This document shows, piece after piece, positions 38,806 to 48,747 of a DNA stretch of 64,000 bases (positions within the stretch are counted from its first letter, which is position 1; each line of letters starts with the position of its first letter). Where the stretch lies: positions 80,486-144,485 of the forward strand of contig CAKKSC010000005.1 of the NCBI GenBank assembly GCA_919902985.1, in the 5' to 3' direction. The translations under genes were made by a program, and so were the position numbers. Below the pieces are notes generated by a model. The model saw only the letters and a program-made list of their open reading frames with translations, was not told the origin of the DNA and searched no databases. The stretch is from Desulfuromonadales bacterium (lineage in GTDB: Bacteria; Desulfobacterota; JAENJC01).

Positions 38806-39987
38806 TTAAAACGCCAACTGGTACTGGACCCTCAAACGGCTGTCCTCCTGGCCGTCTTTGGTTTTTCCTGCCTCGTCCATTATCTTGAAGATGTCGGCCT
38901 GCATCTTGTTGCGATGGTTGTTTACGAAGTAGTTGACGCCAAGTCCATACTCCTGTCTCAGGTCTGAACCGGTATCCTTGCTGGGGTCGAAGTACTCGTA
39001 CCTTGCCGCCACCTCAACTTTCTTCGTTACTATAAAGTATCCGCCCTGGATGTAATACCCCTCTGCGGTCTCATCGGCAACCCCTTGTTTCTTAGGTTCT
39101 ATGACCCTCTTAAAGTATTCCCCGTGAACAGAGGCCCCTCTGTACTTTGCTCCCACAAACGCATTGGAACCTGTGACGTCGCTTATACCCAGGGCCGTTG
39201 CAGCGAGACGGGCGTTAAGATTCGTATTCGTGGAACCTGCCTGGTCGCTGCTTACGGCATAGGCAGCCGATGCAAGCATCAACAACTTGTCCGAGATCTC
39301 GTTGTCTGATTCGTGATATGCATACTTCCCGAACGGCTCAAAGATAAGGCGGGCGGCATAGAGCACCCCGTTGTCAGGATTAGATTTGTTGCGTCCTTCG
39401 CCGTTGTAAGCTCCTAAGTTATAAGTAATTTTGGAATCAAGAAACTTGCCGTAAAGGTTTACTCCGTTATCGCGGTCAAGCCTGAAGTTAGAGTCAACCT
39501 GGGTGCGCTCTATAAACTGGAGTTCTGATGCCGATATGGTGAAAGACGTGGAGTATGGGACCTTGAACTGTCCTGCCCTTATTCCGCACTCTTTTGACGG
39601 AGCATAGTCAACAAACCAGTCGAGGAGGCTGACCTTGTCAAATTCCCCTGACTGGGAGGCGCTCAGAAGCATCTGGTACTTCAATTTGTCCGACCCCGTA
39701 TATCCTTTAAATCCAAGGCGGGTCCTCTGCACCTGGAAGTTGCTCAGGTCTTCTGCTGAAGTTATGTCGTTGGTCTGGTATGTGTAGCGGAATTGGCCGT
39801 ACCCGTATATGTCGAAACGAAAGGTGTTGTCTGTTGTCTTCAGATAGATATTGTCCTTATATCCTGCCTCAACGCCTACGATCTTCACTTCTGAGGTTTG
39901 TGGCTGGATATTTTCCTCAGCCTGAACAAAAGAACCTGTTAAAACAGTTATTAAAAAAGCTGACACAAAAAACTTTATCATCTTCAT
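38806..39987 (-). CDS. OprO/OprP-like outer-membrane porin
   Basis: 393 aa; signal peptide; FQVQRTRLGFKGYTGSDKLKYQMLLSASQ...; C-terminal aromatic RLRVQYQLAF. Confidence 0.85.
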   Translation of the reverse strand: MKMIKFFVSAFLITVLTGSFVQAEENIQPQTSEVKIVGVEAGYKDNIYLKTTDNTFRFDIYGYGQFRYTYQTNDITSAEDLSNFQVQRTRLGFKGYTGSDKLKYQMLLSASQSGEFDKVSLLDWFVDYAPSKECGIRAGQFKVPYSTSFTISASELQFIERTQVDSNFRLDRDNGVNLYGKFLDSKITYNLGAYNGEGRNKSNPDNGVLYAARLIFEPFGKYAYHESDNEISDKLLMLASAAYAVSSDQAGSTNTNLNARLAATALGISDVTGSNAFVGAKYRGASVHGEYFKRVIEPKKQGVADETAEGYYIQGGYFIVTKKVEVAARYEYFDPSKDTGSDLRQEYGLGVNYFVNNHRNKMQADIFKIMDEAGKTKDGQEDSRLRVQYQLAF

Positions 39988-40093
39988 CTTGCTTCTCCTG
40001 TAGTTTTTTACGCCTCCAGTTTTCTGGTCAGCTTTAAATGGGTTAAATGGCTGTCTCCGGTGGTCCGGTCGTATTATCTGAATTGTTTTCCTT

Positions 40094-40225
40094 TCACCAC
40101 CTCACTTTCTCTGTTTTATCAATCTGAACAACCTTTGACTCATGGATAGTTATCTGGATGGATCCGTACCTGATCTCCCGGACTGCCTTCATTATCTCCT
40201 CAGCAACCCTCCTATCCGTTTCCAT
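40094..40225 (-). CDS. YezD-family (DUF2292) small protein, 43 aa
   Basis: METDRRVAEEIMKAVREIRYGSIQITIHESKVVQIDKTEKVRW; not in the ORF track because of its size. Confidence 0.8.
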   Translation of the reverse strand: METDRRVAEEIMKAVREIRYGSIQITIHESKVVQIDKTEKVRW

Positions 40226-40260
40226 GTCATCGTTCTTAGTGTTCTTGTTCGTTGCAACCT

Positions 40261-41160
40261 TCAGCATGTATATATTACCTTCCCCGAATCCCTTGTATCA
40301 TATCCGCCGAACCTCGCTGCTTCTTTCGAGAACCTCTCCGACCTGATTATATCCATCAGGGCCGCGACCTCTTCTGCAAAGAAGTATTCACGCGGAACAA
40401 GGAGATCGAAGCGCTCCTCTTTTAACGGGATGAAGCCCAATCCCAGAAGATTTGCGGTGGCCATTATCCCTGCGCCCGCGTCAGCCTCGTTTCTGAGCAC
40501 CCGTAAAGCGACATCAAGGTGCGTAGAGACCTCATTGTCATATCCGGAGACGGCGGATATTGGAATCATTGCCTTTTTAAGCAGGGAGTCCATGAGAACC
40601 CTTGTGCCTGCTCCTTTCTGGCGGTTGGCGAACCTTGTCCCTTTTTTTGCCAAGTCCTCTATCCCCATTATCTTTTTAGGATTCCCTTTCTTGACCATAA
40701 GCCCCTGCTTTCGATAAGCGAAGTTTATGACTACGAGCTTATGCTCAGAAAGGCCTGAAGCTGCCTGACAGATGTTATACTCACCCGTCTCCTGATCGAG
40801 TAAGTGGGATGCTGCAATATGGACCTTCTTTTCCTTAAGCATGAGGAGCCCTTCTGTGCTTCCGGTATTGCAGAAGAAGGGAAAGAACCCCTTGTCTCCC
40901 CTTGCCACCTCGTCCAGGGCGAATTCCAGCAGCGGGTCGTTGCTCCCTGCAACCATGAGGAAACCCTTTAGTCTGTGAAGGACGGATGGGTAGTTCTCCG
41001 TGCTGTTTTCAAGCCAGATGTCTACCAGTTCTTTAATGAAACCCCACTTGCCGGTGACCTTGGTTCCTGGAAGGCCTTTCTCTTCGATAAGGGAATAGAC
41101 CTTCTTTTCATTAATACCAAGATACTTCGCAAGTTCGCGGGTGTTCATATAGCTGCCCAT
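40261..41160 (-). CDS. HTH (excisionase-type) regulator with periplasmic-binding-protein-like domain
   Basis: 299 aa; MNTRELAKYLGINEKKVYSLIEEKGLPGTKVTGKWGF; KGAGTRVLMDSLLKKA ... EVSTHLDVALRVLRNEADAGAGI. Confidence 0.88.
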   Translation of the reverse strand: MGSYMNTRELAKYLGINEKKVYSLIEEKGLPGTKVTGKWGFIKELVDIWLENSTENYPSVLHRLKGFLMVAGSNDPLLEFALDEVARGDKGFFPFFCNTGSTEGLLMLKEKKVHIAASHLLDQETGEYNICQAASGLSEHKLVVINFAYRKQGLMVKKGNPKKIMGIEDLAKKGTRFANRQKGAGTRVLMDSLLKKAMIPISAVSGYDNEVSTHLDVALRVLRNEADAGAGIMATANLLGLGFIPLKEERFDLLVPREYFFAEEVAALMDIIRSERFSKEAARFGGYDTRDSGKVIYTC

Positions 41161-41418
41161 GCATTCCCTCCTGTGAAGAATGCTTTTTACAATATTATGC
41201 GCCTTGTGTCAAGAAAAGAATAACTCAAAATAACTTATGATGACAAGTTGTTTCAGAAAATAAAAATCCTTTTGTGTTCACTATGGCAGAATATACGTTT
41301 TGACTAAGAGGTTGATTTGTGATATAAAAGTCCAATTGGATAGGGCAGTTACCAAAGTTGCATATGCGGGAAAGAGATGAAGTTTATTGATTCGATAGTT
41401 TGCAGGATAAACAGTTAG

Positions 41419-42300
41419 ATGCCTTCCCGTATTAAATATCTGCCAGAGTATCTCCTCCTTTATGCATTTACCAGGATCATTTATATACTCCCATTTAATT
41501 TTTCGGTAAAGATTGGAAGAGCGCTGGGAAGGCTTGTCTATAGATTGGATAAGCGCCATCGTGGGATTGCTCTGGAAAATATTGCTTCAACTCTTGAATT
41601 GAAGGGCCCTGAGGCCGAGAAGATAGTCTTGTCTGTTTTTGAAAACCTTGGAATGGTCCTGGCGGAGTTTATCAAGATTCCAACAATTGATAAGAGCTTC
41701 CTGGATAAGAGGGTGGTGGTAGAGGGTTTTGAAAACTACCTGAAGGCAAAGGGTGAGGGCAAAGGGGTCCTGATGCTGGGCGCCCACCTTGGAAACTGGG
41801 AGTTGCTTGCTGCAACCCATCTCCTGAAGATGGGAGAAGGCGCCAGCGTGGTCTACATGAAGACAAAGAACCCTTATGTTGACAGGTTCATAGACTCTAT
41901 AAGAAAATCTTACGGCCTGAAGACCATACCTCATCATAGCGCCATGAAACAGGTACTGGCAGCACTCAGGAAGGGAGATGGCGTCGGCATCCTGTTGGAC
42001 CAGCATGGAGGACAGAAAGAGGCAATCAATGTAGATTTTATCGGACGGCCGGCAGCCACGAGCATTGGCCTTGCACTTATGGCATTGAGAACAGGGGCTC
42101 CGGTTGTGCCTATGTTCATGGTAAGGGATGGATACGACAGGTTCAGGTTTATATATGAAAAGCCGATTCATCTTGAAAAAAGCGGTGATATGGAAAAGGA
42201 TATAAGGGATGGCACTATTATCTTCAATAAGGTCATTGAGGATTATGTGAGAAGATACCCGGAGCAGTGGTTTTGGGTGCATAGAAGGTGGAAGGACTAA
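41419..42300 (+). CDS. Lysophospholipid/lauroyl acyltransferase family (LpxL/HtrB-like)
   Basis: 293 aa; LGAHLGNWELLAATH; GVGILLDQHGGQKEAINVDFIGRPAATSIGLALMA. Confidence 0.93.
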   Translation: MPSRIKYLPEYLLLYAFTRIIYILPFNFSVKIGRALGRLVYRLDKRHRGIALENIASTLELKGPEAEKIVLSVFENLGMVLAEFIKIPTIDKSFLDKRVVVEGFENYLKAKGEGKGVLMLGAHLGNWELLAATHLLKMGEGASVVYMKTKNPYVDRFIDSIRKSYGLKTIPHHSAMKQVLAALRKGDGVGILLDQHGGQKEAINVDFIGRPAATSIGLALMALRTGAPVVPMFMVRDGYDRFRFIYEKPIHLEKSGDMEKDIRDGTIIFNKVIEDYVRRYPEQWFWVHRRWKD

Positions 42301-44330
42301 TGAACACAGATAGTTTTAAAATATACTACACGGCTACGAGACAGCTTTTCCAGGTCTATCTCCTTGGCCTGATATTGTTCATGTCATTTCGCACAGCCCT
42401 CCTGTTCTCCTTTGGAAGTTATTCGGATCTGAGCGCATACAAACTGGACATGCTCAGGGCCTACTGGGTAGGATACAGGTTCGACACAACGGTCCTGACC
42501 TATGGCCTTGTACTCCCTTTCACCATGAATTTGCTGCTCCTGGCTATACCACGATATTACGACGCCGTCAGGAGATTTGCATACTGGTATATCATATTTG
42601 TCTATTTCATCTTTTTATCGGTACTGTTCGTAGACTTCTTCTATTTCAAGTTCTTCCAGTCCCATCTGAATGTACTTCTGTTCGGCATTGTAAACGACGA
42701 TACAAAGGCAGTGATGACCTCTGTCTGGACAGATTATCCGGTTATCAAGGTCCTGCTGATTATTACATCTGTAATGTGGCTCCTTACATATCTCATCAGG
42801 AAGATAATGAGCAGGGAATATAATGTGGGCGCTAAGGGCCTCATATTCAAGGCAGCCTTTGTCGTTTCCCTGTTGGGGGTGTACGGTCTTGCCATGCGCG
42901 GTTCCATCGGTGTATTTCCTATTCAAAACGATGATACAACAATTTCCCCAAATAACTTTGTTAATGCCATGACAATCAACGGCGTCTTTTCTCTGAAAGT
43001 GGCGTTCAAGGAAAAGGAGCGGTATAAGATCGACACCGACATCCCAAAGATGCTTGGACAGAGCGGTTTTAAGACTCCCCAGGAGGCCTTGAGCATCTAT
43101 CTGAATAAATCCGTCACGGAAGATAAGGAACTCCAGAAGTTATTGCTTGCAAAGACGCCATCAAACCCATTCCTTAAAGAGAACCCTCCTCATGTCATTT
43201 TCCTTCAGATGGAGAGCATGAGCAACTACTACCTTGACCTGCATTCAAAGGAGGTGAACCTCCTGGGAACACTGGAGGAAGAGCTTCCCAACATAGTTCT
43301 TCTCAGGAACTTCCTGTCATGCACTAATGGGACCATACACACACTCGAAGGAGTAATGGTTAACAGCCCGAGGACGCCCATATCACAGTCGCCTTACATG
43401 GACAGGTCTTTGTCTTCATCAGTGGCCCTCCCGTTCTTAGATGCCGGTTATCAAACCACATATTTAACCGGTGGGAAACTGGGCTGGCGCAACCTCGATA
43501 AGTTTGTCGGGAGGCAGTATTTCCAGGCGGTTGAGGGGAGCGCTACACTGCTGGCGGAAGTAAAAGATGCAAAGGCATGGGAGTGGGGTGTTCATGATGA
43601 GTTCCTTTTTGAACGCATCTTTAATAAACTGGAGAAATCCAGCGGGAAGCCACAGTTTATCTATGCCATGACCATCTCAAACCATACGCCGTTTGCAATC
43701 CCTGATACGTATAAGCCGTATAAAGTTCAAATCTCGGAAGATATTCGCAAGAGACTTCGCACCAACGAAGATATAGCCATAAAGAACTTCACAGGTTACC
43801 AATATGCCAATGACAGCCTGGGGAGGCTCATTCAGAGGATAAGGACCTCACCTTATGGGAGCAACACTATTCTCGTAGCTACAGGTGACCACAATACCCT
43901 GCAACTGTTTGACTTTACCGACAGCCAGCTTTTGCAGAAGCTCAGTGTGCCGCTTGTGATGTATGTCCCTGAGAAGTACCGTCCAAACCAACCTATTGAT
44001 ACAACTGTTTTTTCATCGCACAAGGACATATTCCCGACCATCTTTAATCTGGCCTTATCAGATGCAACATACTTAAGATCAGGGAATAACCTGTTCGATG
44101 TCACATCAGCAGATTCCTTTGCCGTCAACAACTACAATGTGGCCATGAATAAGATCGGTGCGGTATTGATACAGAGTACGCCGCTTTATTACAGGTGGAA
44201 AAAAGATAATTCAAAGCTGCTGGAGCCGACGACTGCCCAGGAAACACCGGGCCTTGAGGCACTGCTGAAAAAGGCAAAGGCGTCTGTAGTCTCAATGAAT
44301 TACTATGTCCAGTCTGAGTTATCAAAATAG
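42300..44330 (+). CDS. LTA synthase family sulfatase-type phosphotransferase
   Basis: N-terminal TM segments; PPHVIFLQMESMSNYYLDL, YMDRSLSSSVALPFLDAGYQTTYLTGG, LVATGDHN; ATG 42300 overlaps the upstream stop. Confidence 0.88.
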   Translation: MNTDSFKIYYTATRQLFQVYLLGLILFMSFRTALLFSFGSYSDLSAYKLDMLRAYWVGYRFDTTVLTYGLVLPFTMNLLLLAIPRYYDAVRRFAYWYIIFVYFIFLSVLFVDFFYFKFFQSHLNVLLFGIVNDDTKAVMTSVWTDYPVIKVLLIITSVMWLLTYLIRKIMSREYNVGAKGLIFKAAFVVSLLGVYGLAMRGSIGVFPIQNDDTTISPNNFVNAMTINGVFSLKVAFKEKERYKIDTDIPKMLGQSGFKTPQEALSIYLNKSVTEDKELQKLLLAKTPSNPFLKENPPHVIFLQMESMSNYYLDLHSKEVNLLGTLEEELPNIVLLRNFLSCTNGTIHTLEGVMVNSPRTPISQSPYMDRSLSSSVALPFLDAGYQTTYLTGGKLGWRNLDKFVGRQYFQAVEGSATLLAEVKDAKAWEWGVHDEFLFERIFNKLEKSSGKPQFIYAMTISNHTPFAIPDTYKPYKVQISEDIRKRLRTNEDIAIKNFTGYQYANDSLGRLIQRIRTSPYGSNTILVATGDHNTLQLFDFTDSQLLQKLSVPLVMYVPEKYRPNQPIDTTVFSSHKDIFPTIFNLALSDATYLRSGNNLFDVTSADSFAVNNYNVAMNKIGAVLIQSTPLYYRWKKDNSKLLEPTTAQETPGLEALLKKAKASVVSMNYYVQSELSK

Positions 44331-44331
44331 C

Positions 44332-44415
44332 TACCCCTCACCCTGGCCCTCTCCCACAAGGGGGCGAGGGAACATACCTCCCCTCCCTTGACGGGAGGGG
44401 ATTGAGGGGAGGGTG
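44332..44415. repeat. G/C-skewed palindromic repeat upstream of msbA
   Basis: CTACCCCTCACCCTGGCCCTCTCCCACAAGGGGGCGAGGG...CTCCCCTCCCTTGACGGGAGGGGATTGAGGGGAGGGTG. Confidence 0.75.
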
Positions 44416-46179
44416 AAAACCAATGGAGACAAAGAATTGCATATAAAGCTGTTTAAACGAATATTTACATATTTTTCACCTTACAAGGTGAGGATATTTA
44501 TTGCCATTGCCGGAATGATAATCGTTGCTCTATCCGATGCCGCTCTTGCATATATTGTAAAACCAGTGCTGAACGATGTTTTTATTAAGACTGATCTGAA
44601 GATGCTGGCCATTGTACCTGTTGCATTGGTCTTGCTTTATCTCTTCAAGGGGATTTTCAGATATATTCAAGCATACCTGATGGGATATGTGGGGCAACGA
44701 GTTATAATGGACATAAGAAACAGGATGTATGAACATTATCAAAGACTATCTTTAGATTATTTTGCAGCTAACCAGACAGGCGCGATGATGTCAAGAATAA
44801 CTAATGACATAATATCAATGCAAAACGCGCTACCCGTGGCTGTAGACCTTGTAAGGCAACCGTTTACACTTGTAGGTCTGATTGCAGTAGCTTTTTATCA
44901 GGAGTGGAGGCTTACTCTTTTTGCCGTTCTTGCTATGCCTCTTATGATAATCCCATTCGCTGTCTTTATGAAGAAGTTCAGGAAGTACAGTAAAAGGGAG
45001 CAGGAAAAAATTGGGAATATGAGTTCCGTTCTTCAGGAATCAATATCAGGGATTAAAGTTACAAGGGCCTTCGGGATGGAGGAACATGAGATAAACAGAT
45101 TTAACAAAGAAAATATGGATTATTTCAAGGTAAGGATCAAGACAATAATGGCTGAAGAGTTTACATCTCCTCTAAATGAGTTCTTCGGATCTATTGGTAT
45201 AGCTTTTGTTGTATGGTATGGCGGATATCAGGTATTAACAGGGGAAAGTTCTCCAGGATCGTTCTTTTCATTTCTTGCTGCTTGCGCCCTTATGTATAAC
45301 CCTATCAAGAAGCTTAACTCTGCTAATGCCACTATTCAGGGATCGCTGACCGCCGCAGAGCGTGTATTCCAGATACTTGATACGGAACCGTCTGTCAGGG
45401 AAAAGGAAGGCGCTTTGTCTGTAGATAATGTAAAGGACGGCATAGAGTTTAAAGATGTATCTTTTAAATATCATCAAGACATGATTTTGAATCAAATCAA
45501 TCTTAAGGTCAGATCGGGTCAGGTTGCTGCAATTGTTGGCGAGAGCGGAGGGGGAAAGAGCACTCTTGTAAGCCTGATCCCAAGATTCTATGACGTGTCC
45601 GATGGGAGCATATCCATTGACGGAGTTGATCTGAGAGACTTAACCTTCAAATCTCTTAGAGGACTGACTGCCATCGTCTCACAGGAGACCTTCCTGTTCA
45701 ACGACACCATAAGAAACAATATAGCTTATATGCCTGGAAGGGAGTCTATTCCACTGGACGCGGTCATCGCTGCAGCAAAGGCAGCCAATGCCCATGATTT
45801 CATAATGGCGATGCCGGAAGGGTATCATACCATAGTGGGCGAGAGGGGGATAAAGCTTTCAGGCGGGCAGAAGCAGAGGCTATCCATAGCAAGGGCCTTG
45901 CTTAAGGATTCTCCGATCCTGATACTGGATGAGGCCACGTCATCCCTTGACTCAGAGTCAGAGTATCTGGTCCAGGAGGCTTTAAACAGGCTGATGAAAG
46001 GAAGGACAACCTTTGTGATAGCCCACAGACTTTCAACAGTTCAACACGCCGACAGGATTATCGTTCTCTCAAAGGGGAGGATTGTTGAAGACGGGCGGCA
46101 TGACGAACTTTTGAAGGTGGGCGGTGAGTACGCCAAATTATACGGCAGGCAGTTTGCTGATACTTCTACTAATAGGTAA
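44413..46179 (+). CDS. msbA: Lipid A export-type ABC transporter (ATP-binding/permease)
   Basis: 588 aa; IVGESGGGKSTLVSLIPRFYDVSDG; IKLSGGQKQRLSIARALLKDSPILILDEATSSLD; start codon uncertain (GTG 44413 lies in the repeat). Confidence 0.9.
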   Translation: MKTNGDKELHIKLFKRIFTYFSPYKVRIFIAIAGMIIVALSDAALAYIVKPVLNDVFIKTDLKMLAIVPVALVLLYLFKGIFRYIQAYLMGYVGQRVIMDIRNRMYEHYQRLSLDYFAANQTGAMMSRITNDIISMQNALPVAVDLVRQPFTLVGLIAVAFYQEWRLTLFAVLAMPLMIIPFAVFMKKFRKYSKREQEKIGNMSSVLQESISGIKVTRAFGMEEHEINRFNKENMDYFKVRIKTIMAEEFTSPLNEFFGSIGIAFVVWYGGYQVLTGESSPGSFFSFLAACALMYNPIKKLNSANATIQGSLTAAERVFQILDTEPSVREKEGALSVDNVKDGIEFKDVSFKYHQDMILNQINLKVRSGQVAAIVGESGGGKSTLVSLIPRFYDVSDGSISIDGVDLRDLTFKSLRGLTAIVSQETFLFNDTIRNNIAYMPGRESIPLDAVIAAAKAANAHDFIMAMPEGYHTIVGERGIKLSGGQKQRLSIARALLKDSPILILDEATSSLDSESEYLVQEALNRLMKGRTTFVIAHRLSTVQHADRIIVLSKGRIVEDGRHDELLKVGGEYAKLYGRQFADTSTNR

Positions 46180-46186
46180 GTCGTAA

Positions 46187-46939
46187 ATGGATAAAACTTT
46201 GAACCCTGCCCAACATAATTATCCTCAATTTGACTATCCTCTCTATTTACGCCAGTTATATCGCAGATACGGTCTGAAGGCGTTGTATAAGCAGTTTAGA
46301 TTTAACAATAAACGTCCTTTTTCACGGGGGCTGATTCAGGAGTATGCACCTTCAGGGTTTGGAATAGAAATAGGTGTAGGATTCTTTACTATAGCCCCTT
46401 TAAAGAGAACAATCTTAACCGATGGGTTTAGTTCGCACGGACATGACGATTCGATAGCTACCGATTTCTGTAAAGCAGATGAGATACCAGCACCGGATTC
46501 CAGTTTTGATTTTATCTTATCAGAGCACGTCCTGGAACACCTCTGCAACCCAATAAGGGCTCTTGAGGAGTGGAAAAAGATTCTTAAAACAAAAGGTAAA
46601 ATCTTTATCTTTCTGCCGCACAAAGACAGGACATTTGATAGAAACCGTCAACGGACGAAGCTTGCTCATCTGTTTGAGGATTATCAGAAGCAGGTTTCCG
46701 ATCCTGACTTTACTCATCTTGATGACTGGATGGCCAACGTTGTCAAGCCGGGTCTGGCCCCTCACTATGCATCCATCTCTGAGGATAAACATCCTGAGTT
46801 CGGATTGATGCATCATCATGTCTGGATCACTGATGATGTTTGTGAATTGCTTCAAGCGCTGGATTTTAAAATTCTTTACAGATTGGATTGCTGTCCTGAT
46901 AGGCCAGACAGCTTTGTAGTTATCGCCGAGAAGGTTTAA
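46187..46939 (+). CDS. SAM-dependent methyltransferase
   Basis: 250 aa; GIEIGVGFFTIAPL, FDFILSEHVLEHLCNPIRALEEWKKILKTKG. Confidence 0.88.
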   Translation: MDKTLNPAQHNYPQFDYPLYLRQLYRRYGLKALYKQFRFNNKRPFSRGLIQEYAPSGFGIEIGVGFFTIAPLKRTILTDGFSSHGHDDSIATDFCKADEIPAPDSSFDFILSEHVLEHLCNPIRALEEWKKILKTKGKIFIFLPHKDRTFDRNRQRTKLAHLFEDYQKQVSDPDFTHLDDWMANVVKPGLAPHYASISEDKHPEFGLMHHHVWITDDVCELLQALDFKILYRLDCCPDRPDSFVVIAEKV

Positions 46940-47757
46940 ATAGATTGAAAAGACAGGCCTTGTTTCGCCCACTTGTAGTCAGTGTCTTTCAACATGCGAT
47001 AGTAGCTTTCCACATGTTCCTTTGTCGGTTCACGCCTCTTATGGAATACGTGGAACTGAACGCATATGGCCTTAGCTCCAATGGCTTTCTTCCCTGTATT
47101 GCGTAAACGGATATATAGATCACCGTCTTCTCCCCAATAGGACTCCATAGCTTCGTTGAAACCGTTTATTTCGACAATATCGTCTTTCCATACGCTGAGA
47201 TTGCTCCCCAGAATATCGAGGGGCTTATCGTATTTTGCAATTTTTCGGATATAAGAGTTTGTTACGCGGATACTGCGGTTAAAATGTTCCGAGTCTTTTT
47301 TGAAAACACTTTTCAGAAGTTGAAAGTTAAAACCGTCAAACCAACCTTGGCGGACTTTGTCGAGAGTGATTGACCTTGAAAGCTCAGGCCCCAACTCCAC
47401 GCGGCGTCCGCATACAAAATAACTCGGACGGCTTAACCGTAAATGGTCCTCAACAAAGTGACGTTCAAGAATAGTATCAGCGTCCAAGAAAATCAGGTAG
47501 GGCGCTCTGGTTGCGCGGATGGCCTGGTTGAGGATTTTAGCCTTTCGATACCCGATATCGGGTTGTGTTTCAAAGCGCAGATTTAATTTATCTTGCCGGC
47601 TGCACAACTGATCGGTCCCGTCGCTGGAGCCGTCGTCTGCAATGATGACCTCAAAATCCTGAATCGTCTGGCGTTCAAGGGTAGCTAGAAGCAATTCAAG
47701 CGTGGGCCGCTGGTTGTAGCTTGTGATGATTATGGATGCTTTTGGATATGGGCTCAT
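46936..47757 (-). CDS. Family 2 glycosyltransferase with C-terminal galactosyltransferase-like region
   Basis: 273 aa; SIIITSYNQRPTLELLLATLERQTIQDFEVIIADDGSSDGT; YWGEDGDLYIRLRN. Confidence 0.92.
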   Translation of the reverse strand: MSPYPKASIIITSYNQRPTLELLLATLERQTIQDFEVIIADDGSSDGTDQLCSRQDKLNLRFETQPDIGYRKAKILNQAIRATRAPYLIFLDADTILERHFVEDHLRLSRPSYFVCGRRVELGPELSRSITLDKVRQGWFDGFNFQLLKSVFKKDSEHFNRSIRVTNSYIRKIAKYDKPLDILGSNLSVWKDDIVEINGFNEAMESYWGEDGDLYIRLRNTGKKAIGAKAICVQFHVFHKRREPTKEHVESYYRMLKDTDYKWAKQGLSFQSI

Positions 47758-47891
47758 TGTCTTATCCTGTTTTTGAATCCGATTTCAATCAGATTTTATC
47801 CGAAGTTATCCGCGTGAAAGCTCTTTGTTTACAAGCGCCAAAAATAGTAGCATGTCAGGGCTATCATTGTCGAGCGGAATTCAAACCGGCG

Positions 47892-47920
47892 TTGACTTAC
47901 CTGTAAGGTTGGGATAGAAT
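47892..47920 (+). promoter_or_regulatory. Sigma70-like promoter upstream of glycosyltransferase genes
   Basis: TTGACT (47892-47897), 17-bp spacer, TAGAAT (47915-47920). Confidence 0.5.
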
Positions 47921-47967
47921 TCAAAACTCATGTATGTACAGAAAACATTAAAGCTGCGAGTAATGTC

Positions 47968-48747
47968 TTGAGTATATCTGTTGTGGTTCCGGTTTTTAAT
48001 CAGGTTCATCTCACGGAAAGGTGTCTTGGTTCTCTTCTTGATAACTCTATTCTGGCAAGAGAGCTTGTAGTAATAGACAACAAGTCTAATGATTCGACAC
48101 CGGCTTTTCTTAAAGGTTTTCAAAAACAGACTGCCGACAAAGGATGGAGTATGAAGGTCCTGGCCAACACAGAAAATGTTGGTTTTGGAAGGGCCTGCAA
48201 TCAGGGAATTAGAGCTGCCACAGGAGAGTATATTGCAATCCTGAATAATGATACATGGTTGATGCAGGGATGGGATGCTGCCTTACTACGTAGAATTAAC
48301 GAGTTGGGTGCCGATATGGTCGGTCCTTACTATGACGAGGGAGTGTTTGATGCCGAAGCAACTCCGGTCAAGGCCGGGGAATTTGTTGCTCGCAACCGGA
48401 ATAAATTTTCAGACGACTGGGTCTCAATTCTGATGTTATTCAGACGTGAAACCCTTGATGAGATTGGTCTCTTTGATGAAAGGTTTTTTGTTACCTACGA
48501 GGATGCAGACCTGAGAGAGAGGATGGATAGGGCGGGGAAAAAGTACTTCCAGGTTGGGGATTGCTACATATGGCATTTCTCGAAAGGAACGCGTGATTCA
48601 CAAAAGCTGCCGTCTAATTATGAACAGGATGGATTGAGGCTTTTTATGGAGAAGTGGGGGTTTGACCCGCGCATTCGTGAGAAGGCGCTCTCCGCTAAGC
48701 TTCGGCGGAAATGGAAAAAGATCAAGGCCACGATGGGATTATTTTAA
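47968..48747 (+). CDS. Family 2 glycosyltransferase
   Basis: 259 aa; SVVVPVFNQVHLTERCLGSLLDN, YIAILNNDTWLMQGWDAAL; TTG start apparent. Confidence 0.92.
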   Translation: MSISVVVPVFNQVHLTERCLGSLLDNSILARELVVIDNKSNDSTPAFLKGFQKQTADKGWSMKVLANTENVGFGRACNQGIRAATGEYIAILNNDTWLMQGWDAALLRRINELGADMVGPYYDEGVFDAEATPVKAGEFVARNRNKFSDDWVSILMLFRRETLDEIGLFDERFFVTYEDADLRERMDRAGKKYFQVGDCYIWHFSKGTRDSQKLPSNYEQDGLRLFMEKWGFDPRIREKALSAKLRRKWKKIKATMGLF

